A stretch of DNA of 64,000 bases from Chytridium lagenaria (GCA_025449115.1 JAHLKC010000089.1:107882-171881), one strand, 5' to 3'; positions 9,838-22,422 are shown, counted from the stretch's first letter. The notes: generated from the sequence alone by a model not told the origin. A program made the numbers and translations.

Positions 9838-12800
9838 GAGTTTTGCTGCTGTTGGAAGACGGTCCCAAATGGCGATCCTTTGTCTTCTGAGCGAGACTTT
9901 CGATTCTTGCAATCTCGGCTTTGATGTCTGCGGATGGTTGGGCTTTTATGCATTCGCGAGTGATCTTGGCATCAATAAACAGCAGTGACCGAGAAAGTCT
10001 CGAGCGCGTGAGAGAATAGTGTACAATTCACAGAACGAAAGACACTGCCGTTTTCCTTTCGTAATGCTGGTGATGATGCGATCGATGGTCTGGCCTTGTG
10101 CACGATAGATTGTAAAAGAATCCGCAGGGACCAGGCTCATCTGTCTTCGTGCTAACGTGAGGGAATGGGCCTTTCCTTTCACGTCATTGTAGGAGACCTT
10201 GATTTTTCTCTCCACCGGGATAAGGCTCATTGATCGATTATCTTCGTCGTTGCAAGCCGGCCACTTATTCGAAATGTTGTGGAGGGGTGATTGAAGACGA
10301 ACTTCCAACCATGATGGTAGAACTGTCGGGAAGATGTTGGAGGAACTCCCTGAATCTGTTACGATATATATGTTTTTATACGTACCTATGGGTGGATTGT
10401 AGTTGGGGCGGATAATGGATCTTCACTAAAGAGCACCGCGTGGCCTTTGCTTATATTCAGCTCCGTCCGAGGTTGTTGGTGATTATGTAGTCGTGGCCCT
10501 CTAAAAGCGGTAACAGAAGTGGGAGGTCCCCAGTCTCAGTATCCGATTGATCGCGGTTTTGGTGTTGAACTTTTGCGATGGTTTCTTTACCGATAGTCTG
10601 TGCGTGATCGTCAGCAATGACCCAGTGTACTGGGGTGGACACTGTTGCCAGCGCTTGCAGTGATCTCATGTTGAAGTTGATGCGTGTCGCGTTGTAGGGG
10701 ATGATGAACGGAGCGTTGTGCCAGGCCGGATCTTCAAAGATGTTCGGGTGACGAGACAACAACCGTTGATTGAGTTTCTCTAGATGGTCTTCTGTCGTGA
10801 ATCCATGGCGTAGATTCTCTAAGAACTGGGCGTAATCTGGACTGCAACGATAATTCTGACGGAGTACTGCAGCAAACGGGATTGTCCTCCACAAGACGAG
10901 ACCTTCAGTTGTCGGGTGTTTGTCTTTGGTTGACAAGGTTAGCGTGCAATGACGTCGCGCTCTGTGATGCCTGATGGTAGAGAGGGGATTGTTGGATCGG
11001 CTTAAGCTGCATGAAATCGCCAGTGAACATCACGTCGATGCCGCCGAAGGGGTGCTCTTTATCCGATTCATCCACCATCGTTCGATTTTGTCGTGCTTGC
11101 ACATCCATGTGATTCAGGAGAGACGGAGAGATCATGCCAAACTCATCAATGATCATGGTAAACAACACTGACCAAAGCCGCTCTCGTCGTATGGTCTCTG
11201 CGCAATTGCCTAGAGGAGCTTGATGCTTCAGAGCGGTCCATTCGTACAGTCGATGGATTGTCTCGCCGTGGATGTTTGCTGCCGCGACTCCCGTGAATGC
11301 TGCTCTCTCTAAAGCTGTCTCAACACCCAACCGCTTATGGAAGTCGGAGAGCGCATTAACGAGGTGGGATTTGCCAGTGCCTCCGGGACCAAGGACGATC
11401 ATTCTTATGGGATTTATTGGTAAACCATGAAGACGCGCTTGAAGTTGAGTGGCAAATACGATGAAGGGTAGTATCTGATCCTTCCCAAGACCATTATCAA
11501 CAATAACGCTCTTCATGAGGTTGATGTTGACGTGCCAGAGATCTTCAAGATAAATTTGCTCGATCGTTGGCGTGTTGCAATCTGGGGGGTGAGCGATGAA
11601 GTATGACTCTCTTCCTTTCTCCGCCCGCCTCAAAAATGCCGGTAGCCTCTCCAAACGATCTTGCTTATATCTTCTTCGACTTTCATTCAAAAAACCAATT
11701 AACTTCGTTGGGGTAATCTCTGGCACTGTTGGGGAAGATGTGTGGTTGGTAGACGACAATGTCGGAGGAGGAGCATACTCGTGAGAACCGTCCACTGGAA
11801 CAGACCGCGTCAATCAGTTGAGATTGTCTTTGATCCATGTCCGGAACAAGTCGATGGAATGGTTCAACACCGTCGTCAACGTCCATTGGATCCTCTTTGA
11901 TGTTCTCGTCCACGTGATCAATGTCATTCCCCTCCTTTTCCTCCTCATCAAGGATATCCATTTGTAATCCTCCAAAGTTTGGGAGCTGTCTCGATGGTTC
12001 CAATTTATACCTTCCGGATTTGTAGTCGGCAATTGCTTGTCTTGCTCGGCTCATGACCTCAATGTTGTCAAGATATCTTCCCAGAAAGCCGTGCACAGAT
12101 TCAGCATGAGGATCCTGGGCATAGGCGGAGCTGAGGTCATCCATGATGATCTTGGACCGATGCACAAAGGATTCCTCGTAGTTGAGGATATCTTCTGCAC
12201 GTCGCCAAGGCTGAAAAAAAGTGCAGACTAATCGAGCAAATTCAGGAAGAAGATCCAAAGATTCCATGGTGACATCGCGAGGTTGATGTACGGATCCATG
12301 AAAATAGGGACGCGAACAATGGTTGAATGAAGAAGATTCGAATCATCATGCCTTCCCACATACTCAAGGACCGACATTTCCTCGCAGTGCTCCGGTCTTT
12401 GGATGTAATCTAATACCTCGTTACTGTTGCTCTCAATATGCGTCCAATCTTGCGCGTTTGGATGTTCCGTGGTAAAAGTCCCCTTTGCTGCTTCTGGGAA
12501 CTTGGATGAGACGTACGCGGCGAACATTCTATGGTGAACAGGATGATACGGAACGGACACGTAAAAATGGGGACGGCGTCGAAGATGAAAAGCCACAGTC
12601 GCTAGTGAAGTTTGCTGCTTGGCGGTTGTGCCATAAAAAAACGTCTGGAGTAGCCTATGCCCACGATCCTTGGGATTGGCCATCAGAGTTGGTTTCTTTT
12701 CGTCAACCGTTCGCATCCTATGATTCATAGATTCCAACAACAAGACTGTGCTTGCTTCGTGGTATTCCATGTAGTTTAAATAATATAAACCCGTGACCTA

Positions 12801-15279
12801 ACCATGTGTGTTAATAAGTGATGTGAATGTGATATTGTACCAAGCCTGTTGTGCCAGAATCTATCAATCGACCGGCGGAATTACATCCAACTTGCGCCGA
12901 GACGTGAACGTTTGTTGCAACAACATTGGGGTCGTCTCGTTTCAAATGGAGCAAGGCTTCGTCTTTTGTTACCTCCAATCGCGTCGTAGTCTCAAGGTCC
13001 CACGGCGCTCTTACACGGCATTGATCGCGAGTCAATTGGGAAAGATCCTTCGGAACCTTTGCCAACTCTGTAGACTTCAATTTTTTTAAACACGATTGAG
13101 TGTGTTTGTGGATCTATACATTGTTAAATTGAAGTATTGAAAGGTTTTCTCTCACCAGATAGCTGTTGACAATATGTCCTATGAAGTTACGGTACTCAAT
13201 ACGGTAGGCGTTCATAGATTCGTCGTCTGTTGTATCCGGTATGTTGGGAGCGGCACGGTATCCTCTGTTTTCAACACGCTCTGGTCGTGGATGATCAACA
13301 TGGCTTGATGCCTGAAAAATGCTATCCGCAAAGGCCATGTACTGCAGCTGAAATTCTTTATCCTCCTTTATCCGAGCCAGAAGAGCTGTTGGATTTGGAA
13401 ACCCCGCAATCCAACCTAAAAAATGAACGTGAAGGCCTCCTCGATTCTGATCGTGAAACTGATATAACACGTGTTCTAGCATCCCAAGAAGCCCCTTATG
13501 CTTCAACGGTTTTTCAGATTTAAGATCAAAAGCAAAGAGCTCGCGAAACATTAGGACGGTGAATTCCCATGCAAAGTCCGCCACGGCCACTCCGTCGTTG
13601 TTGCTTATCTCAAGCCGAGATTTCTTATCAGGAGCGACGATGGTCCCATCCGACGCGAACACAATGTCTTCACCAGCTATCTTCAAAACCAATGGATGAT
13701 TTTGGTCATCAAAGTTGACCGTGAACATAAAACTTTCCATTCCCATGGCCATCATAACTCCTTGACCAACTTGACGATGGTAGTCTCTCTCATACGCACT
13801 CCCTTCAGCATATCGTCCGTGGTACCTTAAACCTTGCATGACCCTCTGAACGTCATGGTTCATAGGCTTTCCGGAGGCTGCAAACTCAATTGCTTTGTCG
13901 ATGTCGTCAGTCGTCAATCTCCCAACTTCTTCCAAAAGATTATCGAAGTAAGGTGAATTCTTCATTATGAAACCGGCCTTATCAATCGAGCGACCTTGCA
14001 CGTCACCATATGCATCATACAGAAAACGATGAGAGGTTTGAATACTTCGTTCTGGATCACCATCATCAAGCATGAAGTTAATCCAACTTTGCCTGGATGG
14101 TTTTCTTCCAGCGATTCCACTTGGGCCGCCGATTCCAAACGGAAAATATAGTGGGAAAGGAAGCCTCATAGAACTTTGACTCTTCGTATCGACTGACGGG
14201 ATTGGTGTTGTGGACAACGTAGGCATCATCGGTGAATCGCCTTTTTCGGTAAGCTTGAAGGAGATGATCGGCATTAGATTGACCCGTGGTCATATCAACA
14301 CTGATCATCTTATGAAATGAATTCTCTTCTCGTGTTCCGTGAACAGAAGCTTGCTGATCCGTGATAGATGAAGAGTCGTCCTTAAACGTTTCAGCAAACT
14401 CAAACAAACATTTTGGTATTCCGTTGTCGTCTAAGTCGGATGGAATGATGGCCGTTTCGTCAATGTCAATGTCAGCGAAAACACATGACCATTGCTTTAG
14501 AAACCGGAGAACCTCAAGACAGACAGAAGGCCTTACTGAGACCATATGCCTGATTGCTGACATTGTCAAATGCTCGCCAGTGAACATGATCTGGATGTGA
14601 TCCTGAAGACGAGAGACTGGTCGGGGTAGTCTTTTGCAGATTTCTTGGACGTTGTTCGAGTACACGATAAGTTTCCTTTCATTGCAGAGGATCCTTGAAC
14701 ATGACCGTCAATGGATCGTAATGCAATAATCATGATATGCGGAATCAAAGGCGATATAAGCATTTGTTCTGCGTCGGTTAGGTGCGGCAGATGACTGGGA
14801 AGACGACCTCTCCAAAATCCTCGAGAAAGAAAGAAATCGGGAGTTGACGTGTTAAGGGATTCCATGCATTCTAGACAAACAAGAACACCATCGTCTCGTA
14901 ATCCCTCCGATGCAAGCACAAGACCATCCAGTATCGGGTTCGAATTCCGAAATACGTCTTTGGCTGCAAGATTTTTAGCTCCTCCGTTGTCGGCAAAAAC
15001 CGGCCTCTGTAGCGAGAGAATTCTGATAAGGGTAGCTTCACCGTTTGAGATACGTATTTTTCGTCTTCCACAAGTACAGCAAACATCTGAACGTTTTAGG
15101 TTGTCAGTTTCCAACATCAAACCTTTATCAAAGTTGGACAACCTCATCGATCGTTGAAAATTCCGCACCACGTTATCCACATCTTCATTGGAGACTGGAG
15201 TTGGAAAATCGTTTCGAGCTTTTTGGATGTCATTCAAAGTCGCAAGTCGAGATTCGTCTAAAGCTTGATTGCAAGACAT
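9838..15279 (-). pseudogene. Helitron Rep/helicase (RepHel), frameshifted
   Basis: Reading down the minus strand, 15279-14566 is a DUF6570-like region (FFLSRGFWRGRLPSHLPHLT). Then comes a Helitron-like N domain (FPFGIGGPSG, 14.2 kb) and the HUH motif in GGLHVHFLGW with the usual NPTALLARIKEDKEF context (about 13.4 kb). CRVRAPWDLETTT follows at 13.0 kb. A PIF1-type helicase comes next, with Walker A GPGGTGKSHLV and Walker B IIDEFGMIS (11.4-11.1 kb). The carboxy end has SLVPADSFTIYRAQGQTID and a degraded motif VI (10.2-10.0 kb). At least five frame changes break it. I could not find the Rep tyrosine pair (YxxxK-type) between 13.0 and 12.8 kb, so catalysis is doubtful as read. Confidence 0.8.
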
Positions 15280-16515
15280 ATCCGGGGACTCTTGTAGGTT
15301 CGTTTCCTTGTTGCGATGTGTGGCGACGGTTTTTCATCATTTGAGTGTGTTCCGTGAGTAGACAATGATGGCGTGGGTTGTTGTTCTTCATGATACCAAC
15401 AAAAACGATTTGCCCGCGACAGCATGGTAGTGGCAATCCGTACCCTTTTTTGTCTTTCCTTGGCATACAACAACATGATCTGGATAAACCTATTTAATTA
15501 GCTTACAAAATAATCAAAGCATACATTCTGATGGTGGCAACAAAACTTGGAACCGACGATGGGCCTAAAATGACACTGCATGCCATTCTTTGTAGTGCCT
15601 TGACAGAGTAATGGAAGTCCCTTTTCAAAGTGAAGATCAATCTAAAAAAATTAAACCATGCAAACATTAAATGTAACCAACATCGTCAGAATGCATATCA
15701 TGGTCATTTTCTGAAGTCGGTGCCTTATAATGTTGTTAGTCCATGAGCGTGAATTTTTGTTACCTTAGCTTCAAGAAATTCATGGTTGTTGCAAAACAAC
15801 GACTGCAATACACGTCGGTTCCTGCATTGTTCACCGTTGTCTACTGTGCCCAAACATATCATCTTTGATAATTAATGAGAAGGGAATGGAAATCAAGGAA
15901 TTACCTTTAAATCCGTATCGTGATAATGACAAAACTTATTCTTAACAGATAATTCTTCTGAACACGAAGATCCAGTTCGGGTTCGACCATGACACTTGTT
16001 TGCTGCTGAGAAGGTTTTTGACTGTAATGGTAAGCAGTATGAATGATGATAATAACAAACCTGGTTTTGATGATGAAAGCAATATTGACTTCCCTTTTTT
16101 TTAAAAGCGTTACATCGTCTGCCGTCCTTCCGATTTCCTAAACAAATGTCTGACGTTCCACTCTAAAATACCATTAGTTAACGAAAATCCTCTATCATTA
16201 TACATCCGGCTGGGGACCATTTCGTTTCGATGATGATGAATCAACAGATGACTTTATCCGTTTCGAGGGTGCGCTGGAAGGTAGATGTTCTTGTAAAGAC
16301 CTCAGAGTGTTGTGATTTGAACAAAAAGTGGTGCCCCCCGAACTTCTGTTGCGACAACATCCCGTTTCACTCTCCATCCATGTGCAAGATCTGGATTCGT
16401 TATGAGGAACGTCGATAGGTGTTCCGCGATGTTTCAAACAATAATGCGACCCAACGATGGTTGTTTCCGTACAAGGATGACCATCCACTTCAACAACGCA
16501 TTTGTCTGAAATCAT
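15258..16515 (-). CDS. N-terminal array of Cys-His modules of the Helitron protein
   Basis: The ATG at 16515 opens CVVEVDGHPCTE...GSHYCLKH and then CTWMESETGCCRNRSSGG...FCSNH. Four further copies follow on the minus strand in short exons at about 16130-16060, 16000-15905, 15850-15770 and 15640-15535, each ending in C-x2-H (FCHYH, FCNNH, FCCHH, YCFHH). A seventh, frameshifted, lies at 15470-15400 (RFCWYH). The pattern C-x(5-9)-C-x(9-14)-C-x2-H resembles DUF5763-type zinc modules. GT-AG introns separate them (for example GTATGCTTTG...TTTATCCAG before 15476). They probably join RepHel downstream as a DNA-binding region; that link is inferred from order and orientation. Confidence 0.6.
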
Positions 16516-16629
16516 TTTCCCAATTCTTTTTTGTTTTATGATTTAAAAAACAAATTCCAGACGGATTTTGAGAGGCACGGTTAAAAGCCTGAAGGACTTT
16601 CTCAACATATTTTATCATTTCGAGAAGGC

Positions 16630-16735
16630 ACAGCGTCCTTTAAAATAAGACTTTCGGCGGGTTCGAACTGCGGACCTTCTTCATTGTGGCGGGGCACCCA
16701 TGCCATTTGACCACGAGGGTAAAGTTGAACCGGCC
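16630..16735 (-). ncRNA. tRNA-like Pol III unit upstream of LINE ORF1
   Basis: The minus strand contains TGGTCAAATGG, a perfect A-box fit, and GTTCGAACC, a perfect B-box fit, 34 bases apart. It also has partly pairing ends (ACTTT/AAAGT) and a TTTT 15 bases after the B-box arm. The anticodon arm does not form convincingly, so I do not name an amino acid. It could be a tRNA-derived SINE, a decayed tRNA, or an antisense Pol III promoter belonging to the LINE or Helitron end. Confidence 0.45.
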
Positions 16736-16793
16736 GGATGGTCCTTCTTTTGTTCCGAACGCTCGAGGTCCAGCCATGTGATACGAAGGTCAC

Positions 16794-18426
16794 GTGACCA
16801 GCAACCCCGCCCAGTATGGGCCCTGTATATTAACACACCCAACTAACGATACTCGCATGGAAGAAGACAGCTCCAGCGCCCGTAGGAGCTGGGCCGACAT
16901 GATGGATGCAGAAAAGGAAGAAGATAAGGGAGAGACACCACTCACCGTTAAAAAACGACCGAGGCCAGACGAGATACCCGACCATCCCGACGATGTAGGC
17001 ATCATCGCGGAGAGAGGCATTAGGTTTCCCAAGGTCGCCATGGAAGACGTGGAGATCGTAGATGGCTGTATCAAAGAACCAGTTAGTCAAACTGCAAGCA
17101 CCAAAAGCAGAAATAGCAGGATCGAAGAAGCCATCATGTCCTCAATCAAGAAATGCACAAACGGCAAGGGCCTGCAGGAACTCGCAAAGACAATCAAGCC
17201 AGAGGACGTGACCCTTCCCATCCTCAACGCCTTCCTCCAGATACTCCAACCCCTTCTTCAGTGCCCAGCTTGTGAAGGTATAGGCAGCAACCATCATTGG
17301 CAGCCTTTCGGACAACAAGGCCAAGCACACTGCAGCACAAATGTGAACAGCACAGGAGGTTCCTCCCAGCCATGCTCGGGGAGGATCCCAATCTCTACCT
17401 TCTGGGCCTTCTGCCTCGACATCCCCTCCATGAGACTGCCGCAGCACACCCACCAAACTGATCCAATCCCTCCTCACTCCACCCGTGATTGAAACAATCC
17501 CAAAAATCCCCCAAGCTCTCCATGAGTGCAAGAAGGACATCAAAGAACTGTTCACCACTTATGCCATCGATGACAAGACTTCAATCCCACCGGTACTCAA
17601 GAAGCTCATGCAGCAGATCCAGAAATTCATCACGATGTCCGAGCACCACACGGAGGCAGTAACGCAACTCTGTATGAAAATCGCCAAAGAAAACCTAGCC
17701 CTGAAACAGAGCGAGTTCATGGGAGGACAACGCCACAGCACTCAACCCAACTATCTTGCGGCCGCGAAGAAAGCCCCAGGCAGGAAGAGCTCCCCGACCA
17801 CGCAAGCCATCCAGGCCATAGAGAAACTGGCTCCTGCGGTCCAACAGGAACACCTCGATAGGCTTGCCGAACATCGGCGGAACCCTGTAACAAACGCACC
17901 CCTTCGCCAAAGGGAACCGGCCATAAAGAGAGCTCCTACCAACATACAGTCAGCAGAAGATATCACCAATCCTCTGCTACGCGAAAAGGTCCAGCAAATG
18001 CAGTGGACCGTGATAGAGAACCTCCCAGGTGAAAATCGTACAGTCATTCGCCAATACTTGAAAGCCCAAGGAATGCCAACTCACAGTATAATCAACATCC
18101 GGATGATGGGAAACCGCACAGAAGTCACGCACCATGGAGAGGCGGGGAAAACTGCTCTGGACGCTCTCATTGAACGCGTCCCAAGGATTAAGAGAGTCGT
18201 AGTCGACCAGATGGCCCCTTACGCGGAAGGACCTAACAAAGACGAACTCACAGACCGACACCTCAATATACTTGCACGAGATATGGTCCAAGCGCACGAC
18301 ATGGCCTTCATAATCGCAACGTACCTTTACCGTATACCTCCCTCCCTCCACGAGACTCTCATCGCAAAAACATCAGCACTTGCGGGCATCAAACCAATTG
18401 GGCGTAACGGCCCCGAACTTGCGTGA
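16794..18426 (+). pseudogene. LINE ORF1, one frame break
   Basis: A first frame (16794-17492; a second ATG at 16857) encodes an acidic N-terminal part (RRSWADMMDAEKEEDKG). A second frame from about 17460 to 18426 encodes a helical Lys/Gln-rich part (LHECKKDIKELFTTYAIDD) and a carboxy region (ENLPGENRTVIRQYLKAQG). The frame changes near 17440. It ends with TGA overlapping the start of ORF2, as in many LINEs. I see CPAC but no complete zinc knuckle. The role by position is the RNA-binding ORF1 protein; sequence alone does not prove it. Confidence 0.6.
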
Positions 18427-21400
18427 TGGCACACCCTCCGCAGAGACATGGGGTCCCCGCTCGCCTTCGGCTAGGATCCCTTAACGTAAGGGGCCTATAT
18501 GGCTCCTACCATGAATGCATCTCCCTCCTTACCAAGTACAACCTACATTTCATAGGACTCCAAGAAACCTTTATGGGCGCCTGACACCCGTATCTATGGG
18601 TACGAAGATTACGTCCCCTTCGACACCCGCCAACCACCAGATAACAACTCCGGCCTCTCCCGCAGAGGCATCAGCATCATGAGAAATCCCGCGACAACTT
18701 CCGCGGACGATTTCACTCTGATAGAAAAAGATCCTGACGGGGATTTCATTTGGTTCCGCTTCAGAGGGATAGTTAGAATTGGTGTGTTCTACGTTCCTCC
18801 AAACCTCAAGCGCACCCGACCCTTCAAGAAAAACTCGCATCCATCCGTCAGATGCAACAAAGGTTCCCGACGGAACATTCAATCATACTTGGGGATTTTA
18901 ACACCCGATTGGGCAACCCACATAACGGGGATCTACGCGGGTCCCCAGAGTGGCAAAAGTCCGCCTTCATAGACAGTCTGGAGCAAGGAAACCTCGAAAT
19001 CATACACAATCCCCAATCCATCGTCCCTCCATGGACTTTCCAGCGCAGTGGTCTTGGATCAGGGAACTCTATCATCGACTACATAGCAGTCTCGTCAGGA
19101 CTACGAGCTGCAACAGGTCCTTTGAAGACAGAGAGACAGACCCCAGTAGACACAGACCACAAGCTGATCTGGATAGACCTCCTTCTACCCAACGGCATGG
19201 CTGACCAACCCCGCAAGACCCAACCCTTCTCCCATGGTAGACTGAAGGACCCCGCCATTCACAATCGATATAAAGAGTGCTGTGAAAACATCAAAGATGA
19301 GACCCTGACCGCAATAAGAGCAGCCCTGGAAGGCGGAGACCTCAATAACATCTCGGATAGGACTGCACTGGAGGTAGTGGATAAGGCATTGGAGGCCCTT
19401 ACCACCCCTCTGGCGAAGGTTTTGGAAGAGGTCCTCGGACGACGGAACCCCAACAAAACGCCGAAAGCTGATTCGTGCTGGGATGAGGAGATGCAGGGGC
19501 TGGCCAGAGAGCGACTAGCGGCACTCCACAAACGTAATGATACCTACTCCTGGTCACCCCTGTACGCTCAGGCGGAGGAGGAACTAGAGAAGGCAAGGAG
19601 GAAACTTCAGAGGACTCTGAGGAAAAAGAAAACAGCAGGCTACCGCAAATGGACAGAGGAGCTACACACCGCTTCTCCACCAGAAACTGTACGAAGAATA
19701 TCAGCTGCCACCCGTCGAAGAAACAGACACACCAAGTCATCTGGACTCAAGAATGATGAGGAAGCGCTTGAGACGGCCCGTCAACACTTCGCGAAAGTGA
19801 ATTCAGCGAATGGACAGGCGGTTAATGAACCCCCACCAATCAATGAGGCTCCAAAACACAGGCCTCCAGCAGCGTTCACTACGTTTACCATTGACGACAT
19901 CAAAAAAGCGATTAACTCAACACCTTCAGGGAAAGCCGGAGGGACTGATGGATTTAGAGCCGAGGTGCTAAAACCAATCCGTGCCATAGTAGCAGAGTGG
20001 TTGGCACCCATCGTTAACTTCATGGCACGGTTTGGGGTCTGCCCCTCGGTGTGGAATGTGGTTAATATTCTTCCAATTTGGAAGTCCAAAGGGAATAACG
20101 ACGACGTGGCACAGCACCGACCAATCTCATTGACACAGGTCATGAGGAAGGTGGTGGAAAGAGTGATCCTACCTCACCTTGCAGCTCTTCCCCTCGATGC
20201 CGCTCAGGGTGGATTCCGAAAACATCGAAGCACAGCTGACCAAGCAGCAGTACTCAACGCAACAATAAAGGCACGCATAGCAGCAAATGGAGGGACAGCT
20301 GGACACCTACTGTGTTTTCTGGACATCAAAGCGGCATACGACACGGTGGATAGGACACTCTTGTGGGACAAATTGAGAGCTAAAGGTGCCCCGGAGACTC
20401 TCATAGCGTTGCTCCAAGCAATGTTCGACCGCTGCGTAGCAACCATCACCATCCAAGGCGAGACCAGTATACCTTTCTGGCTGGAAATCGGCCTACTACA
20501 GGGTTCAGTACTCAGCCCCTCCCTCTACAGTCACTTTATTGACGAAATATCAACTCGTTTCCGCGCAAGATTTGGCCCCACCTCCATGGTCCTCTACGCC
20601 GACGATATAGTAATCGTAGCACAGTCGGTGACTCAGATGTACTGCATGCTACGATTCTTGGAAAATGAAAGCACTCAACACAAATTCAGATTCGCCCCCT
20701 CTAAAACAGTCGTCATTACGCCCCCCCACCTCTCAGCTCTTGCACTCACCTCCCTAAAACTCTACCAAACCCTCCTCCCCAAAAGAAGTCCTTCGGTTAC
20801 CTTGGATTCATCTTCACCATATCTGGATTCGACCCTTACAAACATGTACAGGCGAGACTCCAGTTTGGTAAAGCACGACTGAAGGAGTTGGTTCCCCTAG
20901 GTTTCCGAGGCAACGGTTTTACAGGCAGCACCACGCTCAGGGTCTACAAGTCCATCCTCCGCCCCATCATCGAGTACGGTTTCCAACTCACCATCCTCCC
21001 AGCCTCGCTCATTCAAAAATGTGAGAGATTCCAACTCCATGCACTCCGAACCGGCCTCTCCCTCCCCTACTCAACCACCCAACGAGGTCTGCGCCGCATA
21101 TTCAATCTCCCCACCATGCAGCACCGAAACCACATCCTCGCTGTTAAGTCCAGAGCCAGAATGTGGGACCGGCGCGACGACCCCTCTTTCCTCACCTCCC
21201 TACTTTTCGACCTCGAAGAAATCGAAGCAGAGCACGACGATCACTTCCGCAACACCATATCATCCACTCAACTCTGGCAAGACGCACTCCTACGTCAAAA
21301 TACCTTCCCGGAACAATTCGTCACACTGGAAGCTGCACTCGTACTCCCTGGGCAAAATGAGAATGGAGAGAAAGAGCTCAGCCTTGTTACCGCGGAAAGA

Positions 21401-22054
21401 CTCAGATCCGCCAGAGCGGACCAACGGGGAAAGAATCAGCAACTTGCCCTAGCCTTCGCCCATAAAGATCAACCGGCCGCTATCTTGACAGGACGCGCCC
21501 CATTCATCTCCAGGAAGACACGCCGAAGAATGTTGTGCTGGAGATTAGGCGCCCTCCCTGGACACCCCTACAAAGACTGCCAGCGGTGCCTGGCAAGGGA
21601 CAGACGACCGGCAGACCTCAGTAGAGCTCACGCAGTTGAATGCTCTGGGGTAGACGTGTGGATACCCGACGTGATTGAGGAATACTCACCAGAAGGTTGG
21701 GAACCACACGCACACCCAGGCATCAATGACATCGACCGCCTCCTCGACATCCTGGAAGATATGCCCCGCCTCCCGCCACCCCCAAACCGAGGACTCCCAC
21801 CAATGAAGCGGAATGGAAGAAAAACTGCGATAAAATCAACCAGAAAACCCAAGCGGTGTGGACCCTTGCCGCAACCGCAGTCAACCGTGTTTGCCACCGC
21901 CTCCTTGGTTGGAAAGGAGACGGCCTTGATGATCAATAAGTTCCCCCACATGTACCCCCATATTTCTCTCTTTCCCTTTATTTTTTGTGTCTCGAAGTTT
22001 GTTGTTTACTGGACCTTTCTCTATATGTGTTTTTGGCTTTCGACCCGCAGCTGA
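18426..22054 (+). pseudogene. LINE ORF2: APE endonuclease and reverse transcriptase
   Basis: The endonuclease starts LGSLNVRGLYGSYHECISLL and FIGLQET. It continues after frame breaks near 18570 and 18820 with GVFYVPP, ILGDFNTRLG and IIDYIAVSSG. The RT has TPSGKAGGTDGFRAEVL, PISLTQVMRKVVER, FLDIKAAYDTVDR (motif A), LLQGSVLSP (B) and LYADDIV (C; YADD at about 20600). Another break near 20775 separates the thumb (KSFGYLGF), which continues in the next frame from 20790 to 22054. The tail carries C-x2-C-x13-H-x4-C (DCQRCLA...AHAVEC, about 21580). No RNase H is seen. As read the copy is inactive, with three breaks. Confidence 0.85.
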
Positions 22055-22366
22055 GGACTCCACCAACCCCAGACAGCTGGCTGGGGCGAGGGCAGGACTC
22101 GTGGTCCTCTGATTTTTCATCGTACCCAACAATCTTTATACCCAGTGGTCTCGGTAAACTCATGACCTCCCGAGCCACCTGTACGGATTCGGGAATCCCT
22201 CACCTCCACCCCATCACCAACTGGCCCACCTTCACTCCATACCATATAATGTGCACCCAGTCTTTCACTATGCCTGAGCCCAGAACGGGACACGTAGGCT
22301 TGATATTGTTTGGTTTTTCTCCACGTGCGGGACGCCCTAGGGCCTATTGTATTAGGAGTTTGTTCC

Positions 22367-22405
22367 AATAAATATCTATAAAAAAAAAAAAAAAAAAAAA
22401 AAAAA
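22367..22405 (+). promoter_or_regulatory. LINE polyadenylation signal and poly(A) tail
   Basis: AATAAA at 22367-22372 is followed after 7 bases by an uninterrupted run of 26 A, and then directly by the right target duplication. Confidence 0.9.
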
Positions 22406-22422
22406 GAGCTAAGGCGGCTTGT
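22406..22422. repeat. Right target-site duplication of the LINE
   Basis: This is an exact copy of 8080-8096 (GAGCTAAGGCGGCTTGT). The sequence after it should be the original upstream flank of tRNA-Phe. Confidence 0.9.

Larger units (their letters stand above)
8291..16560 (-). mobile_element. Helitron, minus strand, boundaries approximate
   Basis: The core is a rolling-circle Rep/helicase protein (9.84-15.28 kb) preceded by an array of Cys-His modules (15.26-16.52 kb), all on the minus strand. Helitrons insert between A and T without duplication, start with TC and end with CTRR near a hairpin. On the plus strand the left end should read A-YYAG. An ACAA-TCAG site near 8310 fits that minimum, but I see no convincing hairpin beside it, so neither end is fixed. 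Two further open regions lie downstream of the helicase (8.37-9.78 kb). Confidence 0.65.
8097..22405 (+). mobile_element. LINE (APE/RT non-LTR retrotransposon) interrupted by a Helitron
   Basis: The element is bounded by the 17-bp duplication and ends in an AATAAA signal (22367-22372) and a poly(A) tail (22380-22405). Its protein-coding part runs from about 16.8 to 22.05 kb: ORF1, then an ORF2 with apurinic-type endonuclease and reverse transcriptase. A GC-rich left end at 8097-8260 and the 3' body would together make a 6-kb element of normal LINE size. The 8 kb between them is Helitron sequence in the other orientation. That nesting is inference. The full 14.3-kb unit lying between exact duplications is seen directly. 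Confidence 0.75.
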
